Of a DNA stretch of 64,000 bases, positions 25,480 through 33,986 are shown in pieces. Each line of letters starts with the position of its first letter. The stretch's first letter is position 1. Origin of the DNA: PALSA-1006 sp041660815 (lineage in GTDB: Bacteria > Pseudomonadota > Gammaproteobacteria > Burkholderiales > Gallionellaceae); NCBI GenBank assembly GCA_041660815.1, contig JBAZVN010000001.1, positions 1-64,000 on the forward strand, given 5' to 3'. The position numbers and the translations under genes were made by a program. The notes beneath the pieces are model-generated. The model ran no database searches, was not told the DNA's origin, and worked only from the letters and a program-made list of their open reading frames with translations.

Positions 25480-26178
25480 ATGAAACCCATTTATTTTATT
25501 CGCGATCAACTCCCCTTCCCGCCGGTGGAATCAGCGCTTGAATATCCCAATGGACTGCTGGCCGCCGGCGGCGACCTCTCCGCAGAACGCATACTGGAGG
25601 CGTATCGCCACGGAATATTTCCCTGGTTTAATGCCGATGAACCCATCTTGTGGTGGAGTCCGAATCCGCGCATGATATTGTTTCTAAATGAATTTAAAAT
25701 ATCCCACTCATTAAGAAAGGTGTTGCGACAGGGCGCTTATGAGGTGCGCAGTGATACGGCGTTTGAGCAGGTGATGCGCGCCTGCGCGGCACCGCGCGAC
25801 GGTCAAGCCGGCACCTGGATTCTGGAAGAGATGATTGCCGCCTACTGCCAATTGCACCGCATGGGCTATGCGCATTCGGTTGAAGTTTGGCTGAATAACG
25901 AACTCGTGGGCGGGCTGTATGGTATGGCGATCGGTAAAATGTTTTACGGTGAATCAATGTTTAGCCGTGCTGCAAACGCTTCAAAAATCGCGCTCGCGCA
26001 TCTGTGCAAACATCTTGAATTAAATGACTTTGGCATGATCGACTGCCAAATGAATACACCGCATCTGGCCTCACTGGGTGCACGGGAAATTCCGCGCAGC
26101 GAATTTATCCGGCACTTGGAAGAGTTGATAAACTGCGCGCCCCACCAACCTTGGCAATTTGACCCGGAGCATTTTTGA
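25480..26178 (+). CDS. aat: Leucyl/phenylalanyl-tRNA-protein transferase Aat
   Basis: Aat adds Leu or Phe from aminoacyl-tRNA to proteins with N-terminal Lys or Arg, marking them for ClpS/ClpAP. The 232-residue product has the family hallmarks PNGLLAAGGDLS, YRHGIFPWF, WWSPNPRMIL, VEVWLNNELVGGLYG and GESMFSRAANASKIAL. Length is typical. The stop TGA overlaps the ATG of bpt by one base (TGATG), so the two N-degron transferases are translationally coupled. Confidence 0.97.
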   Translation: MKPIYFIRDQLPFPPVESALEYPNGLLAAGGDLSAERILEAYRHGIFPWFNADEPILWWSPNPRMILFLNEFKISHSLRKVLRQGAYEVRSDTAFEQVMRACAAPRDGQAGTWILEEMIAAYCQLHRMGYAHSVEVWLNNELVGGLYGMAIGKMFYGESMFSRAANASKIALAHLCKHLELNDFGMIDCQMNTPHLASLGAREIPRSEFIRHLEELINCAPHQPWQFDPEHF

Positions 26179-26897
26179 TGAGCTTTCTCCGCGACATTCC
26201 CCTTTCAGCGCTGCAGTTTTATGTTACTGCACCCTACCCGTGCAGCTATTTACCCGATGCAACCGCCCGCTCACAGGTGGCCACGCCCAGCTACCTCATT
26301 ACGCCGATGCTGTACAGCGAGTTGGTGCAGCACGGCTTTCGGCGCAGCGGCACGTTTACCTACCGGCCCCTGTGCGACGCCTGCCACGCCTGCGTTCCGG
26401 CGCGCATCGTCACCGCCGATTTTTGTGCCACGCGCTCGCAACGGCGCAGCTGGAAACAACACAACGAGCTGGTGGTTACCCTGCATTCACTCAACGATCT
26501 GCCGGAATATTTTGCACTGTATCGGCGCTATCAGGCTGCACGCCATCCCGACGGAGAAATGAACGATGACGATCCCGAGCAATACCGGAATTTTTTGTTG
26601 CAAAGTCATGTGGATTCGATGCTGGTGGAATTTCGTGAAGCGGGTGAATTACGCATGGTCAGCGTGATTGATGTGTTGGAAGACGGACTGTCGTCGGTCT
26701 ACACCTTTTACGATCCTGATATTCCCGGCAGCAGCTTTGGCACCTTCAATGTGCTGTGGCAAATTGAATTGTGCAGAAAATTAAATCTGCCATATTTGTA
26801 TTTGGGTTACTGGATTCAACACAGTCAAAAAATGTCGTACAAGGCAAACTTTCGCCCTTTGCAGGGACTGATCAAAGGGCAGTGGGAGACGCTTTAA
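26178..26897 (+). CDS. bpt: Aspartate/glutamate leucyltransferase Bpt (Ate-type)
   Basis: Bpt attaches Leu to N-terminal Asp or Glu, the second bacterial N-degron branch. The 239-residue product shows YVTAPYPCSYLPDATAR, GFRRSGTFTYRPLCDACHAC with the N-terminal Cys cluster, YQAARHPDGEM and a C-terminal GYWIQHSQKMSYKANFRP typical of the acetyltransferase-like ATE fold. ATG at 26178 is preferred over a TTG one codon upstream. It forms an operon with aat, as in many proteobacteria. Confidence 0.95.
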   Translation: MSFLRDIPLSALQFYVTAPYPCSYLPDATARSQVATPSYLITPMLYSELVQHGFRRSGTFTYRPLCDACHACVPARIVTADFCATRSQRRSWKQHNELVVTLHSLNDLPEYFALYRRYQAARHPDGEMNDDDPEQYRNFLLQSHVDSMLVEFREAGELRMVSVIDVLEDGLSSVYTFYDPDIPGSSFGTFNVLWQIELCRKLNLPYLYLGYWIQHSQKMSYKANFRPLQGLIKGQWETL

Positions 26898-26959
26898 CCT
26901 AACGACCATAATAGTTGCCCCCGTTGCACCGTGCTGTTTGCGCGCCTTCACGGGCGCAC

Positions 26960-27057
26960 TGGGAGCGACTTTAGTCGCGATGGACATCGCTCCCATTCCA
27001 CGTTACCTTCGCGGCTGAAGCCGCTCCCACGAAAACCACCGCGCACCCTGTGGGAGC
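26960..27057. repeat. REP-like palindromic repeat cluster
   Basis: TGGGAGCGA (26960-26968) pairs with TCGCTCCCA (26987-26995). The unit TTCGCGGCTGAAGCCGCTCCCAC, split here as TTCGCGGCTGAAG and CCGCTCCCAC, ends at 27030. GCTCCCAC (27023-27030) pairs with GTGGGAGC (27050-27057). It fills the gap between the convergent bpt and yihY genes, and the same CGGCTGAAGCCGCTCCCAC unit recurs near 30.97 kb, so it is a dispersed repeat. It may serve as a transcription stop for both genes. Confidence 0.75.
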
Positions 27058-27114
27058 TGTGGCATCCGTGAAATTCTGTGGCTAAGCACTTATTGATTTA
27101 ATACAACATATTGA

Positions 27115-28311
27115 TTATATTAGTGTTTTTAGCGTTGCGTTATTTGACATTTGCATACGCTGCGCCACTTGCGCCAGCCAGGCGTGAATGCCCTTATCCC
27201 CCGCTTGCGAAGGCAAGGTTTTAATATCCAGTAAAAATAAATCCGTCAATTCATACAGGTTAATATGCTCCGGATCGCGAATCATGGTCCAGCCGCTACC
27301 CGCCAGTTTGCGCACGATATTGGCGTTAAGCAATTTTTCCATGAGGGCTTCGGTTTCTTCAAAAGCCAGCTGGAGTTTTTGCGAAAGCGTCGAAAGTGAC
27401 TGAACTTGTCCGGTTGCCAAACCTGCTTGCATTTCCCCGAGAATGCGCACTGCGTAATAAAACTTGGCCGTGCTACTCAGATGTGTCATGCCCTGATGTT
27501 TCCAGCGCGACAGCGAAGCTGCAATCAGCGCGCCCGATAAAACCGTTAGCCAGGACAAATAAATCCACATCAGGAAAATCGGCACGCTGGCAAATGCGCC
27601 ATACACCAATTTGTAAGTCGGAAAATGCGAAATAAAAAATCCAAAGCCGCGGTTCATACTTTCAAAGGCAACCGCCGCCACGATTCCACCGATCAATGCA
27701 TGGGTTTTCGGCACATGGCGATTGGGAATCCAGCGGAACAACAAACTGAACGCAAAAGTGGTGAGCAACACCGGCACTACTTTTAAAGTAACCATACCAA
27801 AGATGGGCGCCTGCTTGGCATAGCCTATCGACAATCCGACTAACCAGGAAGTCAGCGACAAGCTGGCGCCGACCAGTAACGGAGCCAGGGTAAGTACCGC
27901 CCAATACACCAAAACTCGTTTAAACAAAGGGCGCGGTTTGGATACCCGCCAAATGGTATTAAACGCGTTATCCATGGTGACCATCATCAGCATCGCGGTG
28001 ACGGCCAAAAACAGCAAACCCACTGTCGTCAGCTTGGTGGCGCTTTCGGCAAACTGTTGCACATAACGCGAGATCATTTTTCCGCCGGTTTCCGGCAGCA
28101 TATTGGTCAGCAGAAAATGCTTAATCTGCTCCGAAAAGTCGGCGAATACCGGAAACGCGGAAAATAAAGTCAACGCGATGGTAATCAAGGGCACCAGCGA
28201 CAGTAGCGTGTCGAAAGTCAGACTCGCCGCCATTTGCGTACATTTGTCCTGACGGAATTTTGTCACTACAAAACGTACAAATAGAAAAAAATTATGAATT
28301 GCTGTTTTCAT
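27115..28311 (-). CDS. yihY: YihY/BrkB family inner-membrane protein
   Basis: The 398-residue protein has about six membrane helices in the first 270 residues and the family features AASLTFDTLLSLVPLITIALTL split over helix 1, TMDNAFNTIWRV, and the MWIYLSWLTVLSGALIAA segment. The C-terminal 120 residues are soluble and resemble a winged helix (LSQKLQLAFEETEALMEKL). Members were once called ribonuclease BN in error; the true function is unknown and may be membrane transport. It diverges from hugZ with only 29 bp between the two start codons, so the promoters must overlap the coding regions. Confidence 0.92.
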   Translation of the reverse strand: MKTAIHNFFLFVRFVVTKFRQDKCTQMAASLTFDTLLSLVPLITIALTLFSAFPVFADFSEQIKHFLLTNMLPETGGKMISRYVQQFAESATKLTTVGLLFLAVTAMLMMVTMDNAFNTIWRVSKPRPLFKRVLVYWAVLTLAPLLVGASLSLTSWLVGLSIGYAKQAPIFGMVTLKVVPVLLTTFAFSLLFRWIPNRHVPKTHALIGGIVAAVAFESMNRGFGFFISHFPTYKLVYGAFASVPIFLMWIYLSWLTVLSGALIAASLSRWKHQGMTHLSSTAKFYYAVRILGEMQAGLATGQVQSLSTLSQKLQLAFEETEALMEKLLNANIVRKLAGSGWTMIRDPEHINLYELTDLFLLDIKTLPSQAGDKGIHAWLAQVAQRMQMSNNATLKTLI

Positions 28312-28340
28312 TTCTCACTCAACTTACTTACAATCCGTAC

Positions 28341-29045
28341 ATGATAACCGACAACCCCCAAGCCCCGCCCACCCACGATCATGCGCGTGAAGTTCGACAG
28401 CTGTTGCGCGCACACCGCTACGGCGTACTTTGCACCTTATCCAAAAAATACGATGGTCATCCATTTGGCTCCATCACGCCCTATCTGGTTGATCATCAAG
28501 GCGATCTGCTGATTCTCATCAGCGCACTGGCGGAACATACCAAAAATATTCAACAGGATGCGCGCGTTAGTCTGATTACCCATAGCCAGGATGATCCGCG
28601 CATTCAAACCCAAGGTCGCGTTACGGTAGTGGGGTTAGCGACGCTGGAAACGGAGCGAGACAAAGTTGGCCAACGCTATCTGCGTTATTTCCCGGAAGCC
28701 GAAATCTATTTTGCGATGCAGGATTTTCAGTTTTATCGGATCGTGCCACAAGCGATTCGCTACATCGGCGGCTTTGGCAATATCCATTGGATTAAAGCTG
28801 ATCGGTATAGAGCAAAAGAAAATATCCTTACAAATCAAGAGGTTGATGCAATCCACCGAATCAATACCGAACATGAAACTGACTTACGCCGCCTTATCGG
28901 AGAAATAGAAATTAAAGCTGAGCTGGTGGGAATTGATTGCGAAGGTTTTGACATTCGCGCGGGTGAACGCCTGTTACGCGTCCAGTCGGATGAACCAATT
29001 CTGGACGCACAACAAGCTATTCAACAGATCAAAAATTGTAGTTAG
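28341..29045 (+). CDS. HugZ-family protein (split-barrel pyridoxamine-oxidase fold)
   Basis: The 234-residue product combines an N-terminal FMN-type split barrel (VRQLLRAHRYGVLCTLSKKYDGHPFGS, broken here into VRQLLRAHRYGVLCTL and KYDGHPFGSITPYLVDH) with a C-terminal DUF2470-like helical domain (about 160-230). This is the architecture of HugZ/HutZ haem-degrading or haem-storage proteins. Characteristic elements include AEHTKNIQQDARVSLI and YIGGFGNIHW. A haem-related role is inferred from family. Start placed at 28341; a longer frame from 28260 would cross the divergent yihY start. Its stop directly abuts the leuA stop with no spacer. Confidence 0.88.
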   Translation: MITDNPQAPPTHDHAREVRQLLRAHRYGVLCTLSKKYDGHPFGSITPYLVDHQGDLLILISALAEHTKNIQQDARVSLITHSQDDPRIQTQGRVTVVGLATLETERDKVGQRYLRYFPEAEIYFAMQDFQFYRIVPQAIRYIGGFGNIHWIKADRYRAKENILTNQEVDAIHRINTEHETDLRRLIGEIEIKAELVGIDCEGFDIRAGERLLRVQSDEPILDAQQAIQQIKNCS

Positions 29046-30581
29046 TTACACCTGCGGATGTGCCCGGTCCGTGCCCGCATCCAGTTTGTTTAACGCATTG
29101 AGATACGCTTTTGCAGAAGCCACCACAATGTCCGTATCCGATCCCTGGCCGTTCACCACTCTGCCGCCTTTGGCCAGACGCACCGTCACTTCACCCTGTG
29201 CATCGGTGCCGCTGGTAATGTTGTTCACCGAGTACAACAATAATTCAGTGCCGCTTTGCACAATCTGTTCGATGGCCTGATAGGTCGCATCGACCGGGCC
29301 TCCGCGTTGCGCTTCGGCGGTATGCTCAACTCCGCCGACACTTAAGGTAACTTCCGCTTTGGGCAAAACACCTGTTTCGGAATGTGCGCGTAAGCCGATC
29401 AAACGATAATGATCGCTCACTTGAGTAATCACATCGTTACCGACCAAGGCTTGAATATCCTCATCAAAAATCTCGCTCTTGCGATCCGCCAACTCTTTAA
29501 AGCGCGCAAACGCGGCATTCAACGCGTCTTCACTTTCCAACACAATACCCAATTCCTGCAAGCGGGTACGGAAGGCATTGCGTCCGGAAAGTTTACCTAG
29601 GGTTAATTTATTGGCGCCCCAACCCACATCCTCGGCACGCATAATTTCGTAGGTCTCGCGATGTTTCAACACGCCGTCCTGATGAATACCGGACTCGTGT
29701 GCAAACGCATTTGCGCCCACAATGGCCTTGTTTGGCTGCACCGGATAACCGGTAATACTGGACACCAATTTGGAAGTTGGCACAATTTGCGTGGTGTCGA
29801 TACGCGTGTCGCAGGTAAAAATATCGCGGCGCGTTTTAACCGCCATCACCACCTCTTCCAACGCGGCGTTCCCTGCGCGCTCACCCAACCCGTTGATTGT
29901 ACACTCGATTTGACGCGCACCATTCATCACCGCCGCGAGGGAATTGGCCGAAGCCATGCCCAAATCATTATGGCAATGTGTCGACCAGATAACTTTATTG
30001 CTATTGGGCACGCGCGCGATAAGCTGCTGAAAACGCTCACCCCACAACACCGGAATACTGTAACCCACGGTGTCCGGCACGTTGATGGTCTTTGCGCCGG
30101 CCTGAATCACTTCATTAAAAATGCGTACCAAAAAATCCATCTCGGAACGCACCGCATCCTCGGCGGAAAATTCCACATCGTCGGTATATTCCAAAGCCAA
30201 TTTAACGGAGGCTACGGCACGTTCCACCACTTCATCCGGCGCCATGCGCAACTTCTTTTCCATATGAATCGGCGATGTGGCAATAAAGGTATGAATACGC
30301 CCGCGCTTGGCCGGTTTAATGGCCTCGCCCGCCGCACGCACATCGCGCTCACTGGCGCGCGCCAAGGAACACACTGTGGAATTTTCAATCACTTTTGCAA
30401 TGTTTAAAATCGCATCAGCATCACCGGGACTGGCCGCCGCAAAACCCGCCTCGATCACATCCACGCCGAGTTTTTCCAACTGGCGGGCAATGCGCAATTT
30501 CTCTTCTTTGGTCATGGATGCGCCGGGGCTTTGTTCGCCGTCGCGCAAGGTCGTATCGAATATAATTAATTTGTCAGTCAT
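29046..30581 (-). CDS. leuA: 2-isopropylmalate synthase LeuA
   Basis: LeuA condenses acetyl-CoA with 2-oxoisovalerate, the first committed step of leucine synthesis. The 511-residue product has DTTLRDGEQSPGASM, the VEFSAEDAVRS motif, HCHNDLGMASANSLAA with metal-binding His, GLGERAGNAALEE and a C-terminal allosteric domain (about 390-505) for leucine feedback. Length matches the standard enzyme. Start at MTDKLIIFD is chosen because GGAG lies 6 nt upstream. It is monocistronic here, and I see no clear Leu-rich leader peptide in the 490 bp upstream. Confidence 0.97.
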   Translation of the reverse strand: MTDKLIIFDTTLRDGEQSPGASMTKEEKLRIARQLEKLGVDVIEAGFAAASPGDADAILNIAKVIENSTVCSLARASERDVRAAGEAIKPAKRGRIHTFIATSPIHMEKKLRMAPDEVVERAVASVKLALEYTDDVEFSAEDAVRSEMDFLVRIFNEVIQAGAKTINVPDTVGYSIPVLWGERFQQLIARVPNSNKVIWSTHCHNDLGMASANSLAAVMNGARQIECTINGLGERAGNAALEEVVMAVKTRRDIFTCDTRIDTTQIVPTSKLVSSITGYPVQPNKAIVGANAFAHESGIHQDGVLKHRETYEIMRAEDVGWGANKLTLGKLSGRNAFRTRLQELGIVLESEDALNAAFARFKELADRKSEIFDEDIQALVGNDVITQVSDHYRLIGLRAHSETGVLPKAEVTLSVGGVEHTAEAQRGGPVDATYQAIEQIVQSGTELLLYSVNNITSGTDAQGEVTVRLAKGGRVVNGQGSDTDIVVASAKAYLNALNKLDAGTDRAHPQV

Positions 30582-30781
30582 GGCAGACTCCATCGCAATT
30601 GTTTATAAACGGTCCAGTAACGGAACCGCATGATTTAATACCGGGAAGTAGGAAGGATTTTAGCGCGCGACACGCAGCTTCAGCGCTGCCAGCAGGCTAA
30701 AAGTAGAATGACATTGCGATATGTGGCGTGAGAAGTGCATGGGGTGAAATATAGCGGCTTTTATTTATTGGTGCAAGTAAT

Positions 30782-30808
30782 AGGCCCGGGCTTGAGCCAA
30801 TTTTTTTA
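30782..30808 (+). repeat. Direct repeat copy 1 flanking the toxin-antitoxin segment
   Basis: AGGCCCGGGCTTGAGCC followed by AATTTTTTTA. A near-identical copy in the same orientation lies at 31897-31922. The pair brackets a 1.1-kb segment holding a palindromic repeat and a toxin-antitoxin pair. The short GGC-TTGA-GCC stem plus T-run could also act as a weak plus-strand terminator. Confidence 0.7.
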
Positions 30809-30840
30809 TCCCGCATAGTTCATGGGATTCGGAATTTTTT

Positions 30841-30984
30841 GTGGGAGCGGAGGTTTTCGTGGGAGCGGCTTTGATGAAACTACTAGCCAATCCACTAAGC
30901 ACAATAAAGCCGTGCAAGTGGCTGGTTACAGCCGCGAAAGAGGCCGGAGGGATGCACGGCATTCGCGGCTGAAGCCGCTCCCAC
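30841..30984. repeat. REP-like nested inverted-repeat element
   Basis: GTGGGAGCGGCTT (30859-30871) pairs perfectly with AAGCCGCTCCCAC (30972-30984), 13-bp arms spanning 126 bp. Inside, GCCGTGCA (30909-30916) pairs with TGCACGGC (30953-30960). A partial extra unit GTGGGAGCGG is at 30841. The terminal unit matches the cluster at 27.0 kb. It looks like a non-autonomous palindromic element and encodes nothing. Confidence 0.75.
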
Positions 30985-31071
30985 AGAGAGCTTCGGTCTT
31001 CGTAGTCCGCTCAAAGGATTCCCATCAATGAAAGCTCGATGACGCAATAAAGACTATTAATATCAGACGGA

Positions 31072-31443
31072 CTAAGCTACTGCCACTCTGTCTAATTGCG
31101 CGCAGATGTCCATATCTACGGTTAGTCGATGGATTGCGACTTCCGGTATTTTGGCCCTACCTGAACCTTGACGTAGTCGAACAAAACCCAATGCTTCAAG
31201 CTTACCCAATGTGCGACTCACGTTTGGTTCGGCGCGCTTAACCAGTTGCGCTAGAGCAGCAACAGACTCAGGCTTCTTTTGGTCGATAGTCGCGAGAAGA
31301 AAACGATTTTCAGGCGTGAGTAAGCGAATCACTGCCTCTACAGACTCAAAAGAAATTTGTGCAGCATCGATAGGTGCCTCGCATTCCCCTCGCGCAACGG
31401 ACAGCATTTCTTTTTTCAGGCTTTGCATGGATTGAATTTTCAT
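31072..31443 (-). CDS. Winged-helix antitoxin/transcriptional regulator of a TumE-type pair
   Basis: The 123-residue protein contains a MarR/ArsR-like winged helix (about 40-105; NRFLLATIDQKKPESVAALAQ, NVSRTLGKLEALGFVRL). Start at 31443 is chosen because AAGGAGG lies 7 nt upstream; the Met two codons earlier would leave only one base of spacing. It follows and overlaps the toxin gene end. In TumE-type systems a regulator of this type follows the toxin gene and acts as antitoxin. The DNA-binding fold is clear; antitoxin function is inferred from pairing. Confidence 0.78.
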   Translation of the reverse strand: MKIQSMQSLKKEMLSVARGECEAPIDAAQISFESVEAVIRLLTPENRFLLATIDQKKPESVAALAQLVKRAEPNVSRTLGKLEALGFVRLRQGSGRAKIPEVAIHRLTVDMDICAQLDRVAVA

Positions 31444-31445
31444 CT

Positions 31446-31838
31446 TCATACCTCCTTATCATCTACAACTTCGGTTGAGATGCATTGCATCTCGCACAGC
31501 TTCTCAACTTCGGTAAAAAAATCTTCAAGTAACCGCTCAACGGATACGAAGGTATACGGACGACCTTTATCATTAACGGTTCTATGCCAGTGATCAGCTT
31601 CGGGTTTTGATTTTACAAATGCGCCACCTTTGTGCTGCACCGGGTGCGCATTATCGAATCCCAACAGCCTAGTTCCATCTGGATCATGAAAGGTGAAAGA
31701 ATAAGCGATGCCATGTGGCACTTGACCCGACTGCTCGACACGCCTGATTTCAAATTTTAAGAAGTGACCGCTGGCGAAAAAGTTTCGCCGCCCATCATAA
31801 TTAAGCAGCCACTCCAAGGTGTGTTCAGGTGTATCCAT
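31446..31838 (-). CDS. TumE/DUF6516-type toxin
   Basis: The 130-residue protein has the features of the TumE (DUF6516) family: an N-terminal FEIRRVEQS, IAYSFTFHDPDGTRLLGFDNAH, then KSKPEADHWHRTVNDKGRPY and a C-terminal acidic helix (LLEDFFTEVEKL). The charged His-rich DNAH and DHWH positions are the likely active site. It is the first gene of the pair and its stop codon region overlaps the start region of the regulator. A 7-bp inverted repeat sits just upstream. Family recognition is from motif memory and pairing; biochemical activity is not inferable here. Confidence 0.72.
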   Translation of the reverse strand: MDTPEHTLEWLLNYDGRRNFFASGHFLKFEIRRVEQSGQVPHGIAYSFTFHDPDGTRLLGFDNAHPVQHKGGAFVKSKPEADHWHRTVNDKGRPYTFVSVERLLEDFFTEVEKLCEMQCISTEVVDDKEV

Positions 31839-31844
31839 TCGCTG

Positions 31845-31867
31845 ATCCTATACCCACATGATAGGAT
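31845..31867 (-). promoter_or_regulatory. Probable autoregulatory operator of the toxin-antitoxin pair
   Basis: Perfect arms ATCCTAT (31845-31851) and ATAGGAT (31861-31867) with a 9-bp spacer lie 7 bp upstream of the toxin ATG and include its AGGAT ribosome site. Position and symmetry suit binding by the winged-helix antitoxin. Confidence 0.5.
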
Positions 31868-31896
31868 GAGTCAATACAGAGCTTTCAATTTACCGC

Positions 31897-31922
31897 AGGC
31901 CCGCGCTTGAGCCTATTTTTTA
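31897..31922 (+). repeat. Direct repeat copy 2 flanking the toxin-antitoxin segment
   Basis: AGGCCCGCGCTTGAGCC followed by TATTTTTTA. It differs from the copy at 30782-30808 by about two substitutions and one length change in the T-run. Same orientation. Confidence 0.7.
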
Positions 31923-31986
31923 ACATGGTTGCAGCAATTTCCTGTCATCTAATAAAATTTTAAACCTTCAGTCGCTCACGACTATT

Positions 31987-32520
31987 TTAGTTTTTCACGT
32001 CATCCTGCATCAATGGAAATCTTTCCAGAATCAGGTAGTTGGCGCCCTGTTCATCGCTCAGCGATTCAACCAGCACAAAGTCGCGCACGCTCCAGATTAC
32101 TTTCTGCATTACCGGCAGGGGCACATCACGCCAAATCGCTTTACGCAACAAAGTAATGTGCGGTTTATAGTCTTGCGCTGCAAAGCGAAAATGGTGTTTT
32201 TGCAAACGATGTTGCAGCTCATTTGCCAGTACGCGCATTGCATCTGGAATGTATTGCGGTGCCGCATAAACAATGTGGTTATGCCCCCAGTAGCGGGCAA
32301 CATCGAATTCAACGTTAAAGGACTTGACTGATACTTCCTGCGCCGCCAAGCGTAATGCTTCCAGCTTGCCTGATTCAACCTCACCCAAAAATACCAGAGT
32401 GCTGTGTAGCGTTTCGGCGCGCATTGCCCTGCCGCCGCATTGCTCAAGAAGCGGCGCTTGCCACGCTGCCAGTGAGTTTCGTTGAATCGCCTCCGGCCAT
32501 AATGCAAAAAATACCCGCAT
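31987..32520 (-). CDS. thpR: RNA 2',3'-cyclic phosphodiesterase ThpR (2'-5' RNA ligase family)
   Basis: The 177-residue protein is a two-histidine (2H) phosphoesterase. The paired catalytic motifs are HSTLVFLG (about 39-46) and HITLLR after KP (about 127-133), spaced as in the LigT/ThpR fold. The enzyme opens 2',3'-cyclic phosphates on RNA; the physiological role is unclear. AAGGAG precedes the ATG with 5-nt spacing. It is oriented away from the GGDEF gene and lies just outside the direct repeats that bracket the toxin-antitoxin pair. Confidence 0.92.
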   Translation of the reverse strand: MRVFFALWPEAIQRNSLAAWQAPLLEQCGGRAMRAETLHSTLVFLGEVESGKLEALRLAAQEVSVKSFNVEFDVARYWGHNHIVYAAPQYIPDAMRVLANELQHRLQKHHFRFAAQDYKPHITLLRKAIWRDVPLPVMQKVIWSVRDFVLVESLSDEQGANYLILERFPLMQDDVKN

Positions 32521-32660
32521 TTAAACTCCTTTTCCAAGTGTATATAAAATTAAAAAATCAAGCAGTTGTGAATCCCGTGAAAAGTAATTAGCATTGCATC
32601 CCAGAATTTATTAACAAGGCCGGTGATGTCAATCGGCCTGTTCTTAGGAAAATTGCGACT

Positions 32661-33986
32661 ATGTCAAATAATATAGAAACGTTGCATAGCGATACTCTAT
32701 TGCGGGCTACCTTCAATGCCATGTCTGAAGGTATGGCATTGCATAGACTCGTCTATGATGAACATGGGACAGCAATTGATTACCTGATTCTTGATGTAAA
32801 TCCCTCTTTTGAACAGCAAACAGGAATAAGCAAGGATGCCGTCATCGGGAAATTGGCCAGTAAAGCTTATGGAACCGGGAGTGCACCGTTTCTTGATATT
32901 TATTCAAGGGTAGCCATTTCGCAACAACCGGTGAAGTTTGAACAGTATTTTCCACCACTTCAGAAATATTTTCTGATCAACGCCTTCTCACCGGGGAAAG
33001 ATCAATTCGTTACGATTTTTGAAGATATAACCGGGATCAAACACGCGGAAGAACGCTGGAAATTTGCGCTGGAAGGCGCGGGAGATGGCGTTTGGGATTG
33101 GAATATTCAGACCGGTGAGGCAGTATTCTCCAAGCGTTATAAGGAGATGCTTGGTTATGCGGAAGATGAAATCAGGGATGCCGCATCCGAGTGGTCGGAT
33201 CGTGTTCATCCTGATGATGTATCTCATGTGATGGAGGTTATTCAGGCACATCTGGACGGCAAAATACCCACAGCCCAAATTGAATTCCGTATGCTGTGCA
33301 AGGATGGAAGCTGGAAATGGATACTTGGCCGGGGAATGGTGGTAAATCATGATCCGGACGGCAGGCCGTTGCGACTTGTCGGGACGAACACGGACATCAC
33401 AAATCGTAAGAAAGCCGAGGAGGAAATACATCATTTAGCTTTCTATGACGCACTGACAAACCTGCCAAACCGTCGATTGCTCAAAGATCGCTTGGTACAG
33501 GCAATGGCCACCAGTAAACGCAGTGGCTCTTATGGCGCGCTGATGTTTCTTGATTTGGACAATTTTAAATCGCTCAATGATATGCATGGGCATGCCGCCG
33601 GCGATTTATTGTTGATTGAAGCTGCGAATCGACTGAAAAATTGTATTCGCGAAATGGATACAGCGGCACGCTTTGGCGGTGATGAGTTTGTGGTGATGCT
33701 CAACGAGTTGAATGTCGATAAAGCGAAAGCCCTTGCACATGCCAACAATGTTGCCGAAAAAATCTTTTCCGTCTTATCCACCCCCTACACGCTATCCATC
33801 AAACATGAAAGAAAAGCTGATGCCATTATTAAGCATCATTGCACCGTAAGTATCGGCGTTGTCTTGTTTATCAATCACGAAGAGAGTCAAGACGACATTA
33901 TGAAAAGAGCCGATGCGACGATGTATCAAGCAAAAAATGCAGGGGGACATCGGATCGTATTTTGTTGCGATGCTAAAGAAGGGTGA
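32661..33986 (+). CDS. PAS-PAS-GGDEF diguanylate cyclase
   Basis: The 441-residue soluble protein has two PAS domains (about 10-125 and 130-255, the second with GVWDWNIQTGEAVFSKRYKE and a PAC segment KWILGRGM) and a GGDEF domain (about 270-435). The active site is intact: RFGGDEFVV (G339-F343), with DLDNFKSLND upstream. The product-inhibition I-site RxxD is present (R330, D333). It should therefore make cyclic-di-GMP in response to an unknown cytosolic signal sensed by PAS. No membrane segment. It stands alone, preceding the ethylene-receptor-like relay in the same orientation with a 303-bp gap. Confidence 0.93.
   Translation: MSNNIETLHSDTLLRATFNAMSEGMALHRLVYDEHGTAIDYLILDVNPSFEQQTGISKDAVIGKLASKAYGTGSAPFLDIYSRVAISQQPVKFEQYFPPLQKYFLINAFSPGKDQFVTIFEDITGIKHAEERWKFALEGAGDGVWDWNIQTGEAVFSKRYKEMLGYAEDEIRDAASEWSDRVHPDDVSHVMEVIQAHLDGKIPTAQIEFRMLCKDGSWKWILGRGMVVNHDPDGRPLRLVGTNTDITNRKKAEEEIHHLAFYDALTNLPNRRLLKDRLVQAMATSKRSGSYGALMFLDLDNFKSLNDMHGHAAGDLLLIEAANRLKNCIREMDTAARFGGDEFVVMLNELNVDKAKALAHANNVAEKIFSVLSTPYTLSIKHERKADAIIKHHCTVSIGVVLFINHEESQDDIMKRADATMYQAKNAGGHRIVFCCDAKEG

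Larger units (their letters stand above)
30594..31071. other. Intergenic region with repeats between leuA and the antitoxin gene
   Basis: About 480 bp without a convincing gene. It should hold the leuA promoter (minus strand) at its left end. The right part holds one copy of a long direct repeat and a nested palindromic element, listed separately. Confidence 0.6.
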
